Made by a program: the position numbers and the translations under genes. The notes under the pieces were generated by a model. It was given only the letters and a program-made list of their open reading frames with translations, made no database searches and was not told the origin of the DNA. From assembly GCA_023412435.1 (NCBI GenBank), contig JAEYNS010000371.1, positions 1 to 10,315 of the forward strand: a DNA stretch of 10,315 nt, given 5' to 3'. Of this stretch, positions 1 through 6,641 are shown one piece after another (positions within the stretch are counted from its first letter, which is position 1; each line of letters begins with the position of its first letter). This DNA is from Actinomycetes bacterium. Its GTDB lineage: Bacteria > Actinomycetota > Actinomycetes > Propionibacteriales > Propionibacteriaceae.

Positions 1-17
1 GCCGGAGGCCGACCCGG

Positions 18-23
18 TAGGCT
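18..23 (+). promoter_or_regulatory. Candidate -10 box for the DedA-family gene (leaderless)
   Basis: TAGGCT fits the actinobacterial TANNNT -10 pattern and lies exactly 6 bases before the GTG at 30, which would place the transcript start at the start codon. Any -35 box would fall at or beyond the left window edge, so it cannot be checked. The TAG inside this hexamer is also the in-frame stop that rules out any start further upstream. A weak Shine-Dalgarno reading (GGTAGG, 16-21) is the alternative. Confidence 0.3.
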
Positions 24-29
24 CGCCGG

Positions 30-752
30 GTGACCGGGACCCAACCCGAGCCGCCCGGGGACCAGCAGGCGGAGGAGAACCCGCAGGAGTGGTGGGGCGA
101 CCCCTCGCTGCCGTGGCGGCACAAGCCCACCCGCGCGGATCTCGCCTGCCTGGCCTGGCTCAGCGCCGCGGGCGTCTACGGCCTGGTGATGCTGGCGCTG
201 CGCCCGGGCCTGCTGGCCTCTGCGCCGCACGTCCTCGCCTCGCTCGGCTCGTGGACGGGCACGGTGCTGATCGGTGCGCGGGCGGCTGTCGGCGATGGCT
301 GGTGGCCACTGATCTGGGTGATCGGCACTGTCGGCCTGGTGAAGTTCGACTGGGTCTACTGGTGGGCCGGCAGGTTGTGGGGACGGAACCTGATCGAGGT
401 CTGGTCGGGCCGTTCCGAGCGGGCCAGGCGGATCAACGAGCGCGCGGAGCGATTCGCCCGCAGGTACGACACCTGGGCGATCATCGCCTGCGCCTTGCCG
501 ATTCCGCTGCCGCGTGCGGTGATCCTCGCCGTCCTGGGCGAGGCCGGGACCAGCCTCCGCAAGCTGCTGGCGGTCTCGCTGGCGTCCAGCTTCGTCATGA
601 TGGGGATCTACCTGGCGCTGGGCTACGCAATCGGGGAGCCCGCCGTCGCGGCCGTGGAGACCTACGGACGCTACCTGTGGTACCTGACGCTCGCCCTGAT
701 CGTCGGCATCATCGCCAACGCGTGGTGGAAGAACCGGGCCAAGCCGGAGTGA
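30..752 (+). CDS. DedA/VTT-family integral membrane protein
   Basis: A 240-residue membrane protein resembling the DedA (SNARE-associated, VTT domain) family. Members are linked to membrane lipid scrambling or flippase activity and to envelope and proton-motive-force homeostasis; the substrate here is unknown. Residues 1-35 are hydrophilic and cytoplasmic-looking. Hydrophobic segments fall at about 38-57, 90-106, 148-170, 180-201 and 216-232. Two family signatures are visible: an FDWVYWWAGRLWGR stretch (106-119), matching the usual GDxxxYxxGRxxG with Asp107, and PIPLPR (157-162) before the re-entrant-like hydrophobic stretch, matching the family's Pro/Arg motif, followed by GYAIG (198-202). 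The GTG start is the first after an in-frame TAG at 18-20. There is no same-strand partner gene downstream until the TetR gene 257 bases away. The superfamily is fairly secure; the subfamily is not, because the core motifs are divergent. Confidence 0.8.
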   Translation: MTGTQPEPPGDQQAEENPQEWWGDPSLPWRHKPTRADLACLAWLSAAGVYGLVMLALRPGLLASAPHVLASLGSWTGTVLIGARAAVGDGWWPLIWVIGTVGLVKFDWVYWWAGRLWGRNLIEVWSGRSERARRINERAERFARRYDTWAIIACALPIPLPRAVILAVLGEAGTSLRKLLAVSLASSFVMMGIYLALGYAIGEPAVAAVETYGRYLWYLTLALIVGIIANAWWKNRAKPE

Positions 753-774
753 ACCGGGCCGGGAGCGCCCGCCG

Positions 775-831
775 GATGGCTTTGCGCCCCCTCCCAAGTG
801 CGCAAAGCCATCGGCGAGCCTTGCCGATGGC
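775..831 (+). terminator. Two mutually exclusive hairpins after the DedA gene
   Basis: Two perfect inverted repeats share one arm. Stem A pairs GATGGCTTTGCGC (775-787) with GCGCAAAGCCATC (800-812): 13 bp with a 12-base loop. Stem B pairs GCCATCGGC (807-815) with GCCGATGGC (823-831): 9 bp with a 7-base loop. Both need bases 807-812, so only one can form at a time. Stem A starts 23 bases after the stop codon and could end the upstream transcript. Neither stem is followed by a T-run, which is common for actinobacterial terminators but makes termination uncertain. The shared arm also permits an attenuator-like switch. Confidence 0.5.
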
Positions 832-962
832 TGAGACCTGCCCGTGGTGAGCCCCCCGGCTGGTCCCCCCAGACCTCCACCAGGGCCGGCGGCTACCGGC
901 GCGGGAGCCCCCCTGCTCCCAGCGCATACGCTAGTGCCCCCCGGGTGCCGGCGCAAGAGCGG
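832..962. other. GC-rich spacer before the TetR gene
   Basis: This is the rest of the 257-base gap between the DedA and TetR genes. It contains a perfect 6-bp hairpin (GGGAGC 903-908 with GCTCCC 915-920, 6-base loop) and runs of C. I found no convincing coding frame and no recognisable riboswitch. Confidence 0.4.
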
Positions 963-980
963 TGCTCACAAATGTGCGCA
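963..980. promoter_or_regulatory. Candidate TetR autoregulatory operator
   Basis: The imperfect palindrome TGCTCACAAATGTGCGCA pairs 7 of its 9 positions; the mismatches are the central AA and the 966/977 pair. It lies 29 bases upstream of the TetR-family start codon and overlaps the position where a -35 box would sit (975-980) if GAGAAT at 998-1003 is the -10. Size, symmetry and position fit the usual autorepression of TetR genes. Binding is inferred. Confidence 0.45.
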
Positions 981-997
981 ATCTGCCTCTGGTGTGG

Positions 998-1003
998 GAG
1001 AAT
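998..1003 (+). promoter_or_regulatory. Candidate -10 box for the TetR gene
   Basis: GAGAAT matches TATAAT at four of six positions and ends 6 bases before the ATG at 1010, so a leaderless transcript is possible. The overlapping GGGAG (996-1000) could instead be a Shine-Dalgarno sequence 9 bases from the ATG. The two readings cannot be separated from the sequence. Confidence 0.3.
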
Positions 1004-1009
1004 GCCGTC

Positions 1010-1714
1010 ATGGTCACCCCCAGGGAGCGAGCCCGCGAGCGCACGATGGCAGAGATCCGTGAGCTCGCCTGGCGACAGGTCGAGGAGTTCGGCGCTGCGT
1101 CGCTGTCGCTGCGCGCGATCGCGCGAGACCTGGGGGTCGTCTCCTCGGCCATCTACCGCTACGTGCCCAGTCGCGACGACCTGTTGACCGCCCTGCTGGT
1201 CGACGGCTTCTCCGACCTCGCCGAGGCGGTCGAGGCGGCGGAGGTGGCGGTGCCGCCGCAGGAGTACCGGGAGCGATGGCTGACGATCGCCCGCTCGATG
1301 CGCGCCTGGGCGCTGGAGCGTCCGGCGGCCTGGGGTCTGCTCTACGGCGGCCCGGTCCCCGGCTACTACGCCCCCCAGCAGGAGACCAGCCCGCCCGGCA
1401 CGCGCGTCCTGCTGCGACACGGCTCGGTGCTGATGGAGGCGCTGGCGGCCGGGAAACTCGACCCCCGGGTGGGTCCGGCCGGTGGATTCGAGGACATCCC
1501 CGACGACCTCCGATCGGTGGTCGACGGGTTGGCGAGCGGGTACGGGGTGCAGGCGCCCGCTGAGGTGGTGGTCACGGGGTTCCTCGGGTGGACCTCGTTG
1601 CTGGGGGTGATCAGCGCGGAGGTCTTCGAGCAGTTCGGGCCGGAAGCCACCAAGGTGACCTCGCTCATGGTCGACGTGCAGCTGGAGAGCATCGCCGACG
1701 CCCTCGGGCTGTGA
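1010..1714 (+). CDS. TetR/AcrR-family transcriptional regulator (WHG-type C-terminal domain)
   Basis: A 234-residue DNA-binding repressor-type protein, expected to act as a dimer in the cytoplasm. The N-terminal TetR domain spans about 10-65, with a helix-turn-helix at about 33-52 whose recognition helix reads SSAIYRYV, followed by the usual R-D-D-L-L. The C-terminal ligand-binding part has the run AWALERPAAWGLLYGGPVPG (100-119), typical of the WHG/TetR_C_33 type. The ATG at 1010 is chosen because the TetR domain normally begins about 10 residues before the first helix; an in-frame GTG at 962 would add 16 residues that look like untranslated DNA and would run through the palindrome at 963-980. 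The ligand and targets are unknown. The DedA gene upstream is separated by a likely terminator, so autoregulation is the safest guess. It converges with the tRNA gene. Confidence 0.88.
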   Translation: MVTPRERARERTMAEIRELAWRQVEEFGAASLSLRAIARDLGVVSSAIYRYVPSRDDLLTALLVDGFSDLAEAVEAAEVAVPPQEYRERWLTIARSMRAWALERPAAWGLLYGGPVPGYYAPQQETSPPGTRVLLRHGSVLMEALAAGKLDPRVGPAGGFEDIPDDLRSVVDGLASGYGVQAPAEVVVTGFLGWTSLLGVISAEVFEQFGPEATKVTSLMVDVQLESIADALGL

Positions 1715-1747
1715 CCCGCGACCGGGCGAGCGCCGCGACCGCGGCAG

Positions 1748-1820
1748 AGCCTCCGACAGGATTCGAACCCGCGACATTCTCTTTACAAGGGAGACGCTCT
1801 ACCAACTGAGCTACGGAGGC
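1748..1820 (-). tRNA. tRNA-Thr (anticodon TGT)
   Basis: The minus strand folds into a full cloverleaf. The acceptor stem is GCCTCCG/CGGAGGC (7 of 7 pairs), the D arm GCTC/GAGC has an AGTTGGTA loop, the anticodon loop is CTTGTAA with TGT at 1787-1785, and the T arm GCGGG/CCTGT has loop TTCGAAT. The first two acceptor pairs, G1-C72 and C2-G71, and the NGT anticodon fit threonine. The discriminator is T and CCA is not encoded. The anticodon stem is unusual in having C31 opposite A39, a mismatch at the loop-closing position. The gene lies 37 bases beyond the kinase-like gene on the same strand, so it either uses a promoter inside that gene or is read through from manA. Confidence 0.95.
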
Positions 1821-1835
1821 GCGGCCCTGAGGCCA

Positions 1836-1852
1836 CTGCCATTGTGGGGCAG
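1836..1852 (-). repeat. Short hairpin between the kinase-like gene and the tRNA
   Basis: On the minus strand CTGCC and GGCAG form a perfect 5-bp stem with a 7-base loop in the 37-base gap between the kinase stop codon and the 5' end of tRNA-Thr. It could be a weak terminator or a processing signal; it is short enough to be chance. Confidence 0.25.
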
Positions 1853-1857
1853 CCGGG

Positions 1858-2391
1858 TCAGACTTGGGAAACCGGCTCGAGCACCAGGTCGGCGAACTCC
1901 CAGGGACGGTGGGCGCTCCAGTGCGCGGCTTCCTGGGCCTCCCACTGGTCCCAGTGCGCTGCGAACACCTCTCCGTCGCGGGCGATCGCCCGGCGCCGCC
2001 GCTCGCTCGCGGGGAGTTCGCACCACACCCCGAGGTCGGCCAGCTGCCGGTTGCGTGGGGTGAGCGCACCGCAGCCCTCGACCACCAGCGACACCCGGGG
2101 GTCCAGCGCCACCCACCCGGCGGGGGCGGAGCGGCCCCAGTCCCACCGGGTGTAGCCGGGATCGACCGGCCGCAGCACCTGCTCTGCGATCATCGCCGAG
2201 CCCGCCGCGAGGCCGTCCCACCCCGGGTAGAGGGAATCCATCCCGACCAGCTGGACGGGGCCGGACCAGTCCGCCACCACCTGCTCGGCGAGAGTGGTCT
2301 TGCCGGCGCCCGCGCCGCCGTCGATCAGCACCACCACCCGCGCCGCGTCCAGACGCGCTACCGCCTGGAGGACCGCCGCGGCCGGGGTCAC
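1858..2391 (-). CDS. P-loop kinase-like protein (uridine kinase/nucleotide kinase-like)
   Basis: A 177-residue soluble protein with the elements of a small P-loop kinase. It has a Walker A GGAGAGKT (25-32), a MDSLYPGWDGL segment (51-61) at the position of the acceptor-binding Asp loop of uridine-kinase-like enzymes, a hydrophobic strand ending in VVEGCGAL (103-110) as Walker B, and an Arg-rich LID-like helix (131-138) running into RDG (138-140), then HWDQWEAQE (146-154). This layout matches a widespread actinobacterial family annotated only as ATP-binding or uridine-kinase-family protein; the phosphate acceptor is unknown. The GTG start overlaps the manA stop codon in a GTGA junction, so translation is probably coupled. 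That pairing suggests, but does not show, a role in sugar or nucleotide-sugar metabolism. The reaction should be treated as unassigned. Confidence 0.8.
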   Translation of the reverse strand: MTPAAAVLQAVARLDAARVVVLIDGGAGAGKTTLAEQVVADWSGPVQLVGMDSLYPGWDGLAAGSAMIAEQVLRPVDPGYTRWDWGRSAPAGWVALDPRVSLVVEGCGALTPRNRQLADLGVWCELPASERRRRAIARDGEVFAAHWDQWEAQEAAHWSAHRPWEFADLVLEPVSQV

Positions 2392-3572
2392 CGGGTGCCG
2401 GAGGCGGACAGGAAGGCCAGGGACTCTCCGATCAGGGTGACGTCAGTCTCGTCCGCCGACAGGAAGGCGGCCTCGCCGCGGCGCAGCTGCCGGGACGAGC
2501 CGGCGCCCTGCAGGGTGGCGGCACCCTGGACGACCATCAGGATGCGGGCCGAGCCCTCCCCGGGCAGGGCCACCGGGTCGGCCGCGCCACGCAACCGCCA
2601 GACGTCGAACTCGGGGCAGGGGGTGGCGTACCGCTCGACGCCCGGGTGCGTCGTGGCGGGCTGCAACACCTCCGGGACGCGGGGCTCGAAGTCGACCACC
2701 GCCACCAGTTCGCGCACGTCGACGTGCTTGGGCGTCAGGCCGCCGCGGATCACGTTGTCGGAGTTGGCCATCACCTCGATGCCGGTGCCCCGCAGGTGGG
2801 CGTGCATCTGGCCGGCCGGGACGTAGAGCGCCTCGCCGGGATGCAGGATCACCCGGTTCATCAGCAGGGCTGCGAGGATGCCGCGGTCGCCGGGGAAGAC
2901 CGAGTCCAGCTCGACGGCGGTCCTGGCGAAGTCGCCGACCGGTCCCGGCTCGGCGGAGTGCCGCATCGCGGCGGCGCTGACCACGTCGATGATCCGGGCC
3001 CGCTCGCCGTCCAGGCTCAGCACCTCGAGGAAGACCTGGGCCAGCGCGGCTGCGCCCTTGCGTTCGGTCAGCGGGGTCACCAGCGACCCCAGTTCGCCGG
3101 CGACGCCGAGGGCGGAGAGCAGGGCGGCGGTCTCCAGCGGGTCGCGGAAGCCGGTCAGGGTCTCGAACAGGTCGAGCGCGATCAGGATCTCCGGCTTGGG
3201 CCAGGGGTCGGAGTAGACCCGCTCCGCGGCGTCCAGCGGGATGCCGGCCTCGTTCTCCCGCGCGAAACCCTCCTCCGCCTGCTCGCGGGAGGGGTGGGCC
3301 TGGATGGACAGGGCGTGGCGGGCGGACAGCACCTTCATCAGGAACGGCAGTTCGTCGCCGAAGGCCTCGCGCACCCGCGGTCCGAGTACCGCCGGATCCC
3401 GCTGGACCAGCCTGTCGAGGGTGGTCTCCCCGGCCCGCGCCGCACCTTGGGGGTGGGCTCCGAGCCAGTACTCGGCGACGGGCGTCCCGTCCGGCTCGCG
3501 GCCCAACAGGTTGGCGATGGCGTCGGTGGTACCCCAGGCGTAGGGCTGGATCTTGCCCTCCAGGAGATGCAT
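2388..3572 (-). CDS. manA: Mannose-6-phosphate isomerase, class I
   Basis: Interconverts mannose-6-phosphate and fructose-6-phosphate in the cytoplasm, feeding GDP-mannose and glycan synthesis or mannose catabolism. The 394-residue length is normal for type I PMI. The cupin metal site is visible: Gln91 and His93 in SIQAHPS, Glu128 in KPEIL, and His257 in GQMHAHLRG. The family signature EVMANSDNVIRGGLTPKHVD (266-285) contains the expected Arg276. The N-terminal YAWG (11-14) is also typical. The start is taken as the ATG at 3572, with AAGGG about 8 bases upstream; a TTG one codon earlier is possible. The gene overlaps the downstream kinase-like gene by 4 bases and is divergent from the DUF3263 gene. 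The assignment is secure. Confidence 0.96.
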   Translation of the reverse strand: MHLLEGKIQPYAWGTTDAIANLLGREPDGTPVAEYWLGAHPQGAARAGETTLDRLVQRDPAVLGPRVREAFGDELPFLMKVLSARHALSIQAHPSREQAEEGFARENEAGIPLDAAERVYSDPWPKPEILIALDLFETLTGFRDPLETAALLSALGVAGELGSLVTPLTERKGAAALAQVFLEVLSLDGERARIIDVVSAAAMRHSAEPGPVGDFARTAVELDSVFPGDRGILAALLMNRVILHPGEALYVPAGQMHAHLRGTGIEVMANSDNVIRGGLTPKHVDVRELVAVVDFEPRVPEVLQPATTHPGVERYATPCPEFDVWRLRGAADPVALPGEGSARILMVVQGAATLQGAGSSRQLRRGEAAFLSADETDVTLIGESLAFLSASGTR

Positions 3573-3596
3573 CAAAGGCCCTTCGTCTGTCGTCGT

Positions 3597-3617
3597 GGCG
3601 GCCGGCGGGCGGCCGCC
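3597..3617 (-). repeat. Perfect GC hairpin in the manA leader
   Basis: GGCGGCCG (3597-3604) and CGGCCGCC (3610-3617) form an 8-bp perfect inverted repeat with a 5-base loop, 25 bases upstream of the manA ATG. The same GGCGGCCG core recurs in a 10-base palindrome (3666-3675) 49 bases further on. A possible manA -10 (TAAGCT, minus strand, 3636-3631) would put the hairpin in the manA leader. It could be an operator or an mRNA structure, but GC-rich DNA makes such repeats likely by chance. Confidence 0.3.
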
Positions 3618-3692
3618 GAGGATCCGAACCAGCTTAGTGGGTGCGGCGCCCGGTGCCCTGCGTCCGGCGGCCGCCCGGCAGGAGGGAAGGGA

Positions 3693-3721
3693 ATGACACC
3701 GGTGTGATTTCGGCCTAGCAT
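3693..3721 (+). promoter_or_regulatory. Promoter of the DUF3263 gene, predicted leaderless
   Basis: A -35 ATGACA (3693-3698, five of six to TTGACA) and a -10 TAGCAT (3716-3721, four of six to TATAAT, TANNNT pattern) are separated by the ideal 17 bases. The -10 ends 6 bases before the ATG at 3728, so transcription should begin at or within a base of the start codon. GGAG (3722-3725) is only 2 bases from the ATG, too close for a normal Shine-Dalgarno sequence, which supports the leaderless reading. Confidence 0.65.
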
Positions 3722-3727
3722 GGAGTC

Positions 3728-4015
3728 ATGTCGGATCCCGCCGCCGTCGTCCGCCCCGTCGGACTCACCGAGTCGCAGGCTGCCCTGCTCGACTTCGAGA
3801 AGCACTGGTGGTCGCTGCCCGGCTCGAAGGAGGCAGAGATCAGGGAGCGGTTCGGTCTGTCCACCACCCGCTACTACCAGTTGCTCAATGCCCTGATCGA
3901 CACCGAGGCCGCACTGGCCTACGACCCGCTGCTGGTGAAGCGGCTGCGCCGGATGCGGACCGCTCGGCAGCGCGAGCGCACGGCCCGCCGGCTCGGCGTC
4001 AGCATCAAGGTCTAG
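3728..4015 (+). CDS. DUF3263 family protein
   Basis: A 95-residue, highly charged, soluble protein that matches the actinobacterial DUF3263 family almost end to end. The stretch about 21-29 contains L-x-F-E-x-x-W-W, followed by a K-E-x-x-I-R-x-x-F-G-L-S-x-T-R-Y-Y-Q-x-L-N core (34-54) and a basic tail with RLRRMR (72-77) and RRLG (87-90). The predicted all-helical core followed by a basic tail resembles a small helix-turn-helix DNA-binding protein, but the function is unknown. From memory, the M. tuberculosis member lies a few genes from groEL2, and here the gene is also about 0.8 kb from groEL; the LytR_C partner often seen next to it is absent. Its TAG stop is 3 bases from the stop of the opposing gene. 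Confidence 0.9.
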   Translation: MSDPAAVVRPVGLTESQAALLDFEKHWWSLPGSKEAEIRERFGLSTTRYYQLLNALIDTEAALAYDPLLVKRLRRMRTARQRERTARRLGVSIKV

Positions 4016-4018
4016 CCG

Positions 4019-4501
4019 CTACCTGCCGACCAGTCGGCGCCAGCCCGCCCAGGTCGCTGGGTTCTCGGTGTAGCCGCCTCTGGCCAGCCCGGCCTGGCGC
4101 TCGTAAGGGTTGCGCGAGGCCCAGTCGCCGGTTCGAAGCCACGACCGGGCGCAAAACATGAGGTAGACCGGCAGGTACGGCAGCCCCAGCGTGTAGGAGT
4201 ACTGCCAGGCGTGCACGTCCTCGTGGTCGAGGGTGCCGGGGTGCCAGGCCTCCAGCTCGTCCATCGTGTACCGCGTGATGATGAAGGCGCCCACGGTGAA
4301 GGCGCCCGCATTGGGGAACCTGAAGCGATACCCCTCCGCGAAGACCAGGCCGCGTGGACCGCGCCGCAGCTTCGCCCTGCCGGCCAGGGCGACGAGCAGG
4401 CCGAGCACGGTGGACAGGTTGAGGATGTTCCACCCGAACCTGAACCACTGGGCCGGCGTCGGCTGGCTGGGGGTGATCCCGGGCTGCTGCGGCATGCGCA
4501 C
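4019..4501 (-). CDS. Small membrane protein with HExxH motif (putative metallopeptidase-like)
   Basis: A 160-residue protein I cannot place in a named family. It has a polar N terminus, a hydrophobic helix at about 25-41 followed by basic residues (GRAKLRRGPR, 41-50), a conserved-looking middle, then HEDVH (93-97) and a second hydrophobic stretch at about 104-119, and NPYERQAG (131-138). HExxH plus a Glu 37 residues after the second His (Glu134 in NPYE) is the ligand pattern of gluzincin-type zinc peptidases. The context LDHEDVHAWQYS also recalls the HExxHxxQ of small bacterial gluzincin-like families. At this size it would be a very compact enzyme or an inactive metal-binding protein. The GTG at 4501 has AGGGG 6 bases upstream; the ATG at 4495 is an alternative. 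The gene is divergent from groEL, with both CIRCE operators in the shared upstream region. Confidence 0.75.
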   Translation of the reverse strand: MRMPQQPGITPSQPTPAQWFRFGWNILNLSTVLGLLVALAGRAKLRRGPRGLVFAEGYRFRFPNAGAFTVGAFIITRYTMDELEAWHPGTLDHEDVHAWQYSYTLGLPYLPVYLMFCARSWLRTGDWASRNPYERQAGLARGGYTENPATWAGWRRLVGR

Positions 4502-4527
4502 ATCCTGCCCCTCATCGGCCCGTCATG

Positions 4528-4636
4528 GGGACTGTCCCTCCGACGGCAGGCAGGCGAGGTTCGCAGGGACTCGAGGGACTGCCCCGGGTGTCAGAGCGGC
4601 GCCAAGGGGGGCCGACCGGCCCAGGCGGAGTCCGCC
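4528..4636. promoter_or_regulatory. Repeat-rich spacer upstream of the HExxH gene
   Basis: The 325-base gap before groEL begins here. This half carries an 11-base palindrome GGGACTGTCCC (4528-4538), two more direct copies of GGGACT (4566-4571 and 4575-4580), a GGGCC/GGCCC hairpin (4609-4622) and the palindrome GGCGGA-G-TCCGCC (4624-4636). I found no convincing -10 box for the minus-strand gene and no plausible coding sequence. Individually the repeats are short; together they suggest regulator binding or RNA structure upstream of the HExxH gene. Confidence 0.3.
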
Positions 4637-4652
4637 CTGATGGCGTCCAACG

Positions 4653-4679
4653 TTTGCACTCGCCATGCCTGAGTGCTAA
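4653..4679. promoter_or_regulatory. CIRCE operator 1 (HrcA binding site)
   Basis: TTTGCACTC, 9 bases, GAGTGCTAA. This matches the CIRCE consensus TTAGCACTC-N9-GAGTGCTAA at 17 of 18 arm positions with the exact 9-base spacer. HrcA represses class I heat-shock operons through this element. It overlaps the likely groEL promoter. Confidence 0.93.
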
Positions 4680-4682
4680 ACA
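4654..4682 (+). promoter_or_regulatory. Candidate groEL promoter overlapping CIRCE 1
   Basis: TTGCAC (4654-4659) and TAAACA (4677-4682) are separated by 17 bases and lie inside and at the edge of CIRCE 1. This is the usual arrangement for HrcA repression. The -10 match is weak (three of six), so a shifted box is possible. The predicted start near 4689 would leave a leader of about 138 bases and put CIRCE 2 just downstream of the start. Confidence 0.4.
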
Positions 4683-4687
4683 TGGTG

Positions 4688-4714
4688 TTAGCACTCTCAG
4701 GCCGAGAGTGCCAC
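4688..4714. promoter_or_regulatory. CIRCE operator 2 (HrcA binding site)
   Basis: TTAGCACTC, 9 bases, GAGTGCCAC. The left arm is perfect and the right arm matches seven of nine, again with the exact 9-base spacer. Its centre is 35 bases from the centre of CIRCE 1. The inner arms of the two operators (4671-4679 and 4688-4696) are also perfect reverse complements of each other across 8 bases. Confidence 0.9.
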
Positions 4715-4727
4715 CGCCAGTTGATGA

Positions 4728-6452
<1,725 letters not shown>

Positions 6453-6453
6453 T

Positions 6454-6487
6454 CGACCTTCCCGCCGCTGGCGCGGCGTGGCGGTCG
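6454..6487 (+). terminator. Hairpin directly after groEL
   Basis: CGCCGC (6463-6468) and GCGGCG (6473-6478) pair perfectly around TGGC, with an outer CGACC/GGTCG stem (6454-6458 with 6483-6487) across a 4x4 internal loop. It begins 2 bases after the stop codon and is followed by TCGTTT, a short T-rich stretch. It is probably the first part of the groEL terminator. Confidence 0.5.
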
Positions 6488-6510
6488 TCGTTTGATCCTT
6501 ACCAGCACGA

Positions 6511-6546
6511 CAGCGAGGGCGGTCCCGTGCGGGGCCGCCCTCGCTG
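6511..6546 (+). terminator. Strong hairpin terminator between groEL and the aldolase gene
   Basis: A 16-bp stem (6511-6526 with 6531-6546) contains one G-T wobble and closes on a GTGC tetraloop. It is the strongest hairpin in the window. There is no T-run, as in many actinobacterial terminators. It lies upstream of the aldolase promoter, so it insulates the aldolase gene from groEL transcription. Confidence 0.75.
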
Positions 6547-6560
6547 CGTCCGCAGAGCGC

Positions 6561-6589
6561 CTGAAACCAGCCGTGCCGCGGCGTACTGT
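6561..6589 (+). promoter_or_regulatory. Candidate promoter of the aldolase gene
   Basis: CTGAAA (6561-6566, four of six to TTGACA) and TACTGT (6584-6589, TANNNT pattern) are separated by 17 bases. They sit just after the strong hairpin and about 50 bases before the start codon, giving a leader of about 46 bases that includes the Shine-Dalgarno sequence. Confidence 0.5.
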
Positions 6590-6630
6590 GGAACTGGCGG
6601 CGGTGCCGTCGGGCACCGCTCGGTGATCCG

Positions 6631-6636
6631 AGGAGG
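6631..6636 (+). promoter_or_regulatory. Strong ribosome binding site of the aldolase gene
   Basis: AGGAGG ends 5 bases before the ATG at 6642. It is the only full-consensus Shine-Dalgarno sequence in the window and fixes this start. Confidence 0.85.
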
Positions 6637-6641
6637 ACGTC

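Noticed and set aside
826..890. TPP riboswitch suggested by CTGAGA after the second hairpin
   Set aside because: The conserved partner segments of the TPP aptamer (such as ACCTGATC and the downstream loop) are absent and no thiamine gene follows.
893..1777. Long minus-strand frame opposite the TetR gene
   Set aside because: It runs into the tRNA gene, shows no family motifs and is Arg/Gly/His-rich, as expected for an antisense shadow.
1748..1820. tRNA-Thr as an integration site of a mobile element
   Set aside because: No integrase, no duplicated tRNA 3' end within the window and only housekeeping neighbours on both sides.
2646..3707. Long plus-strand frame opposite manA
   Set aside because: manA carries all its metal ligands in the other strand; this frame has a shadow composition (Gly/Gln/His/Val) and no motifs.
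4671..4696. A separate everted inverted repeat GAGTGCTAA-N8-TTAGCACTC as its own operator
   Set aside because: It is fully explained by the right arm of CIRCE 1 facing the left arm of CIRCE 2; HrcA sites have the opposite arm order with a 9-base spacer.
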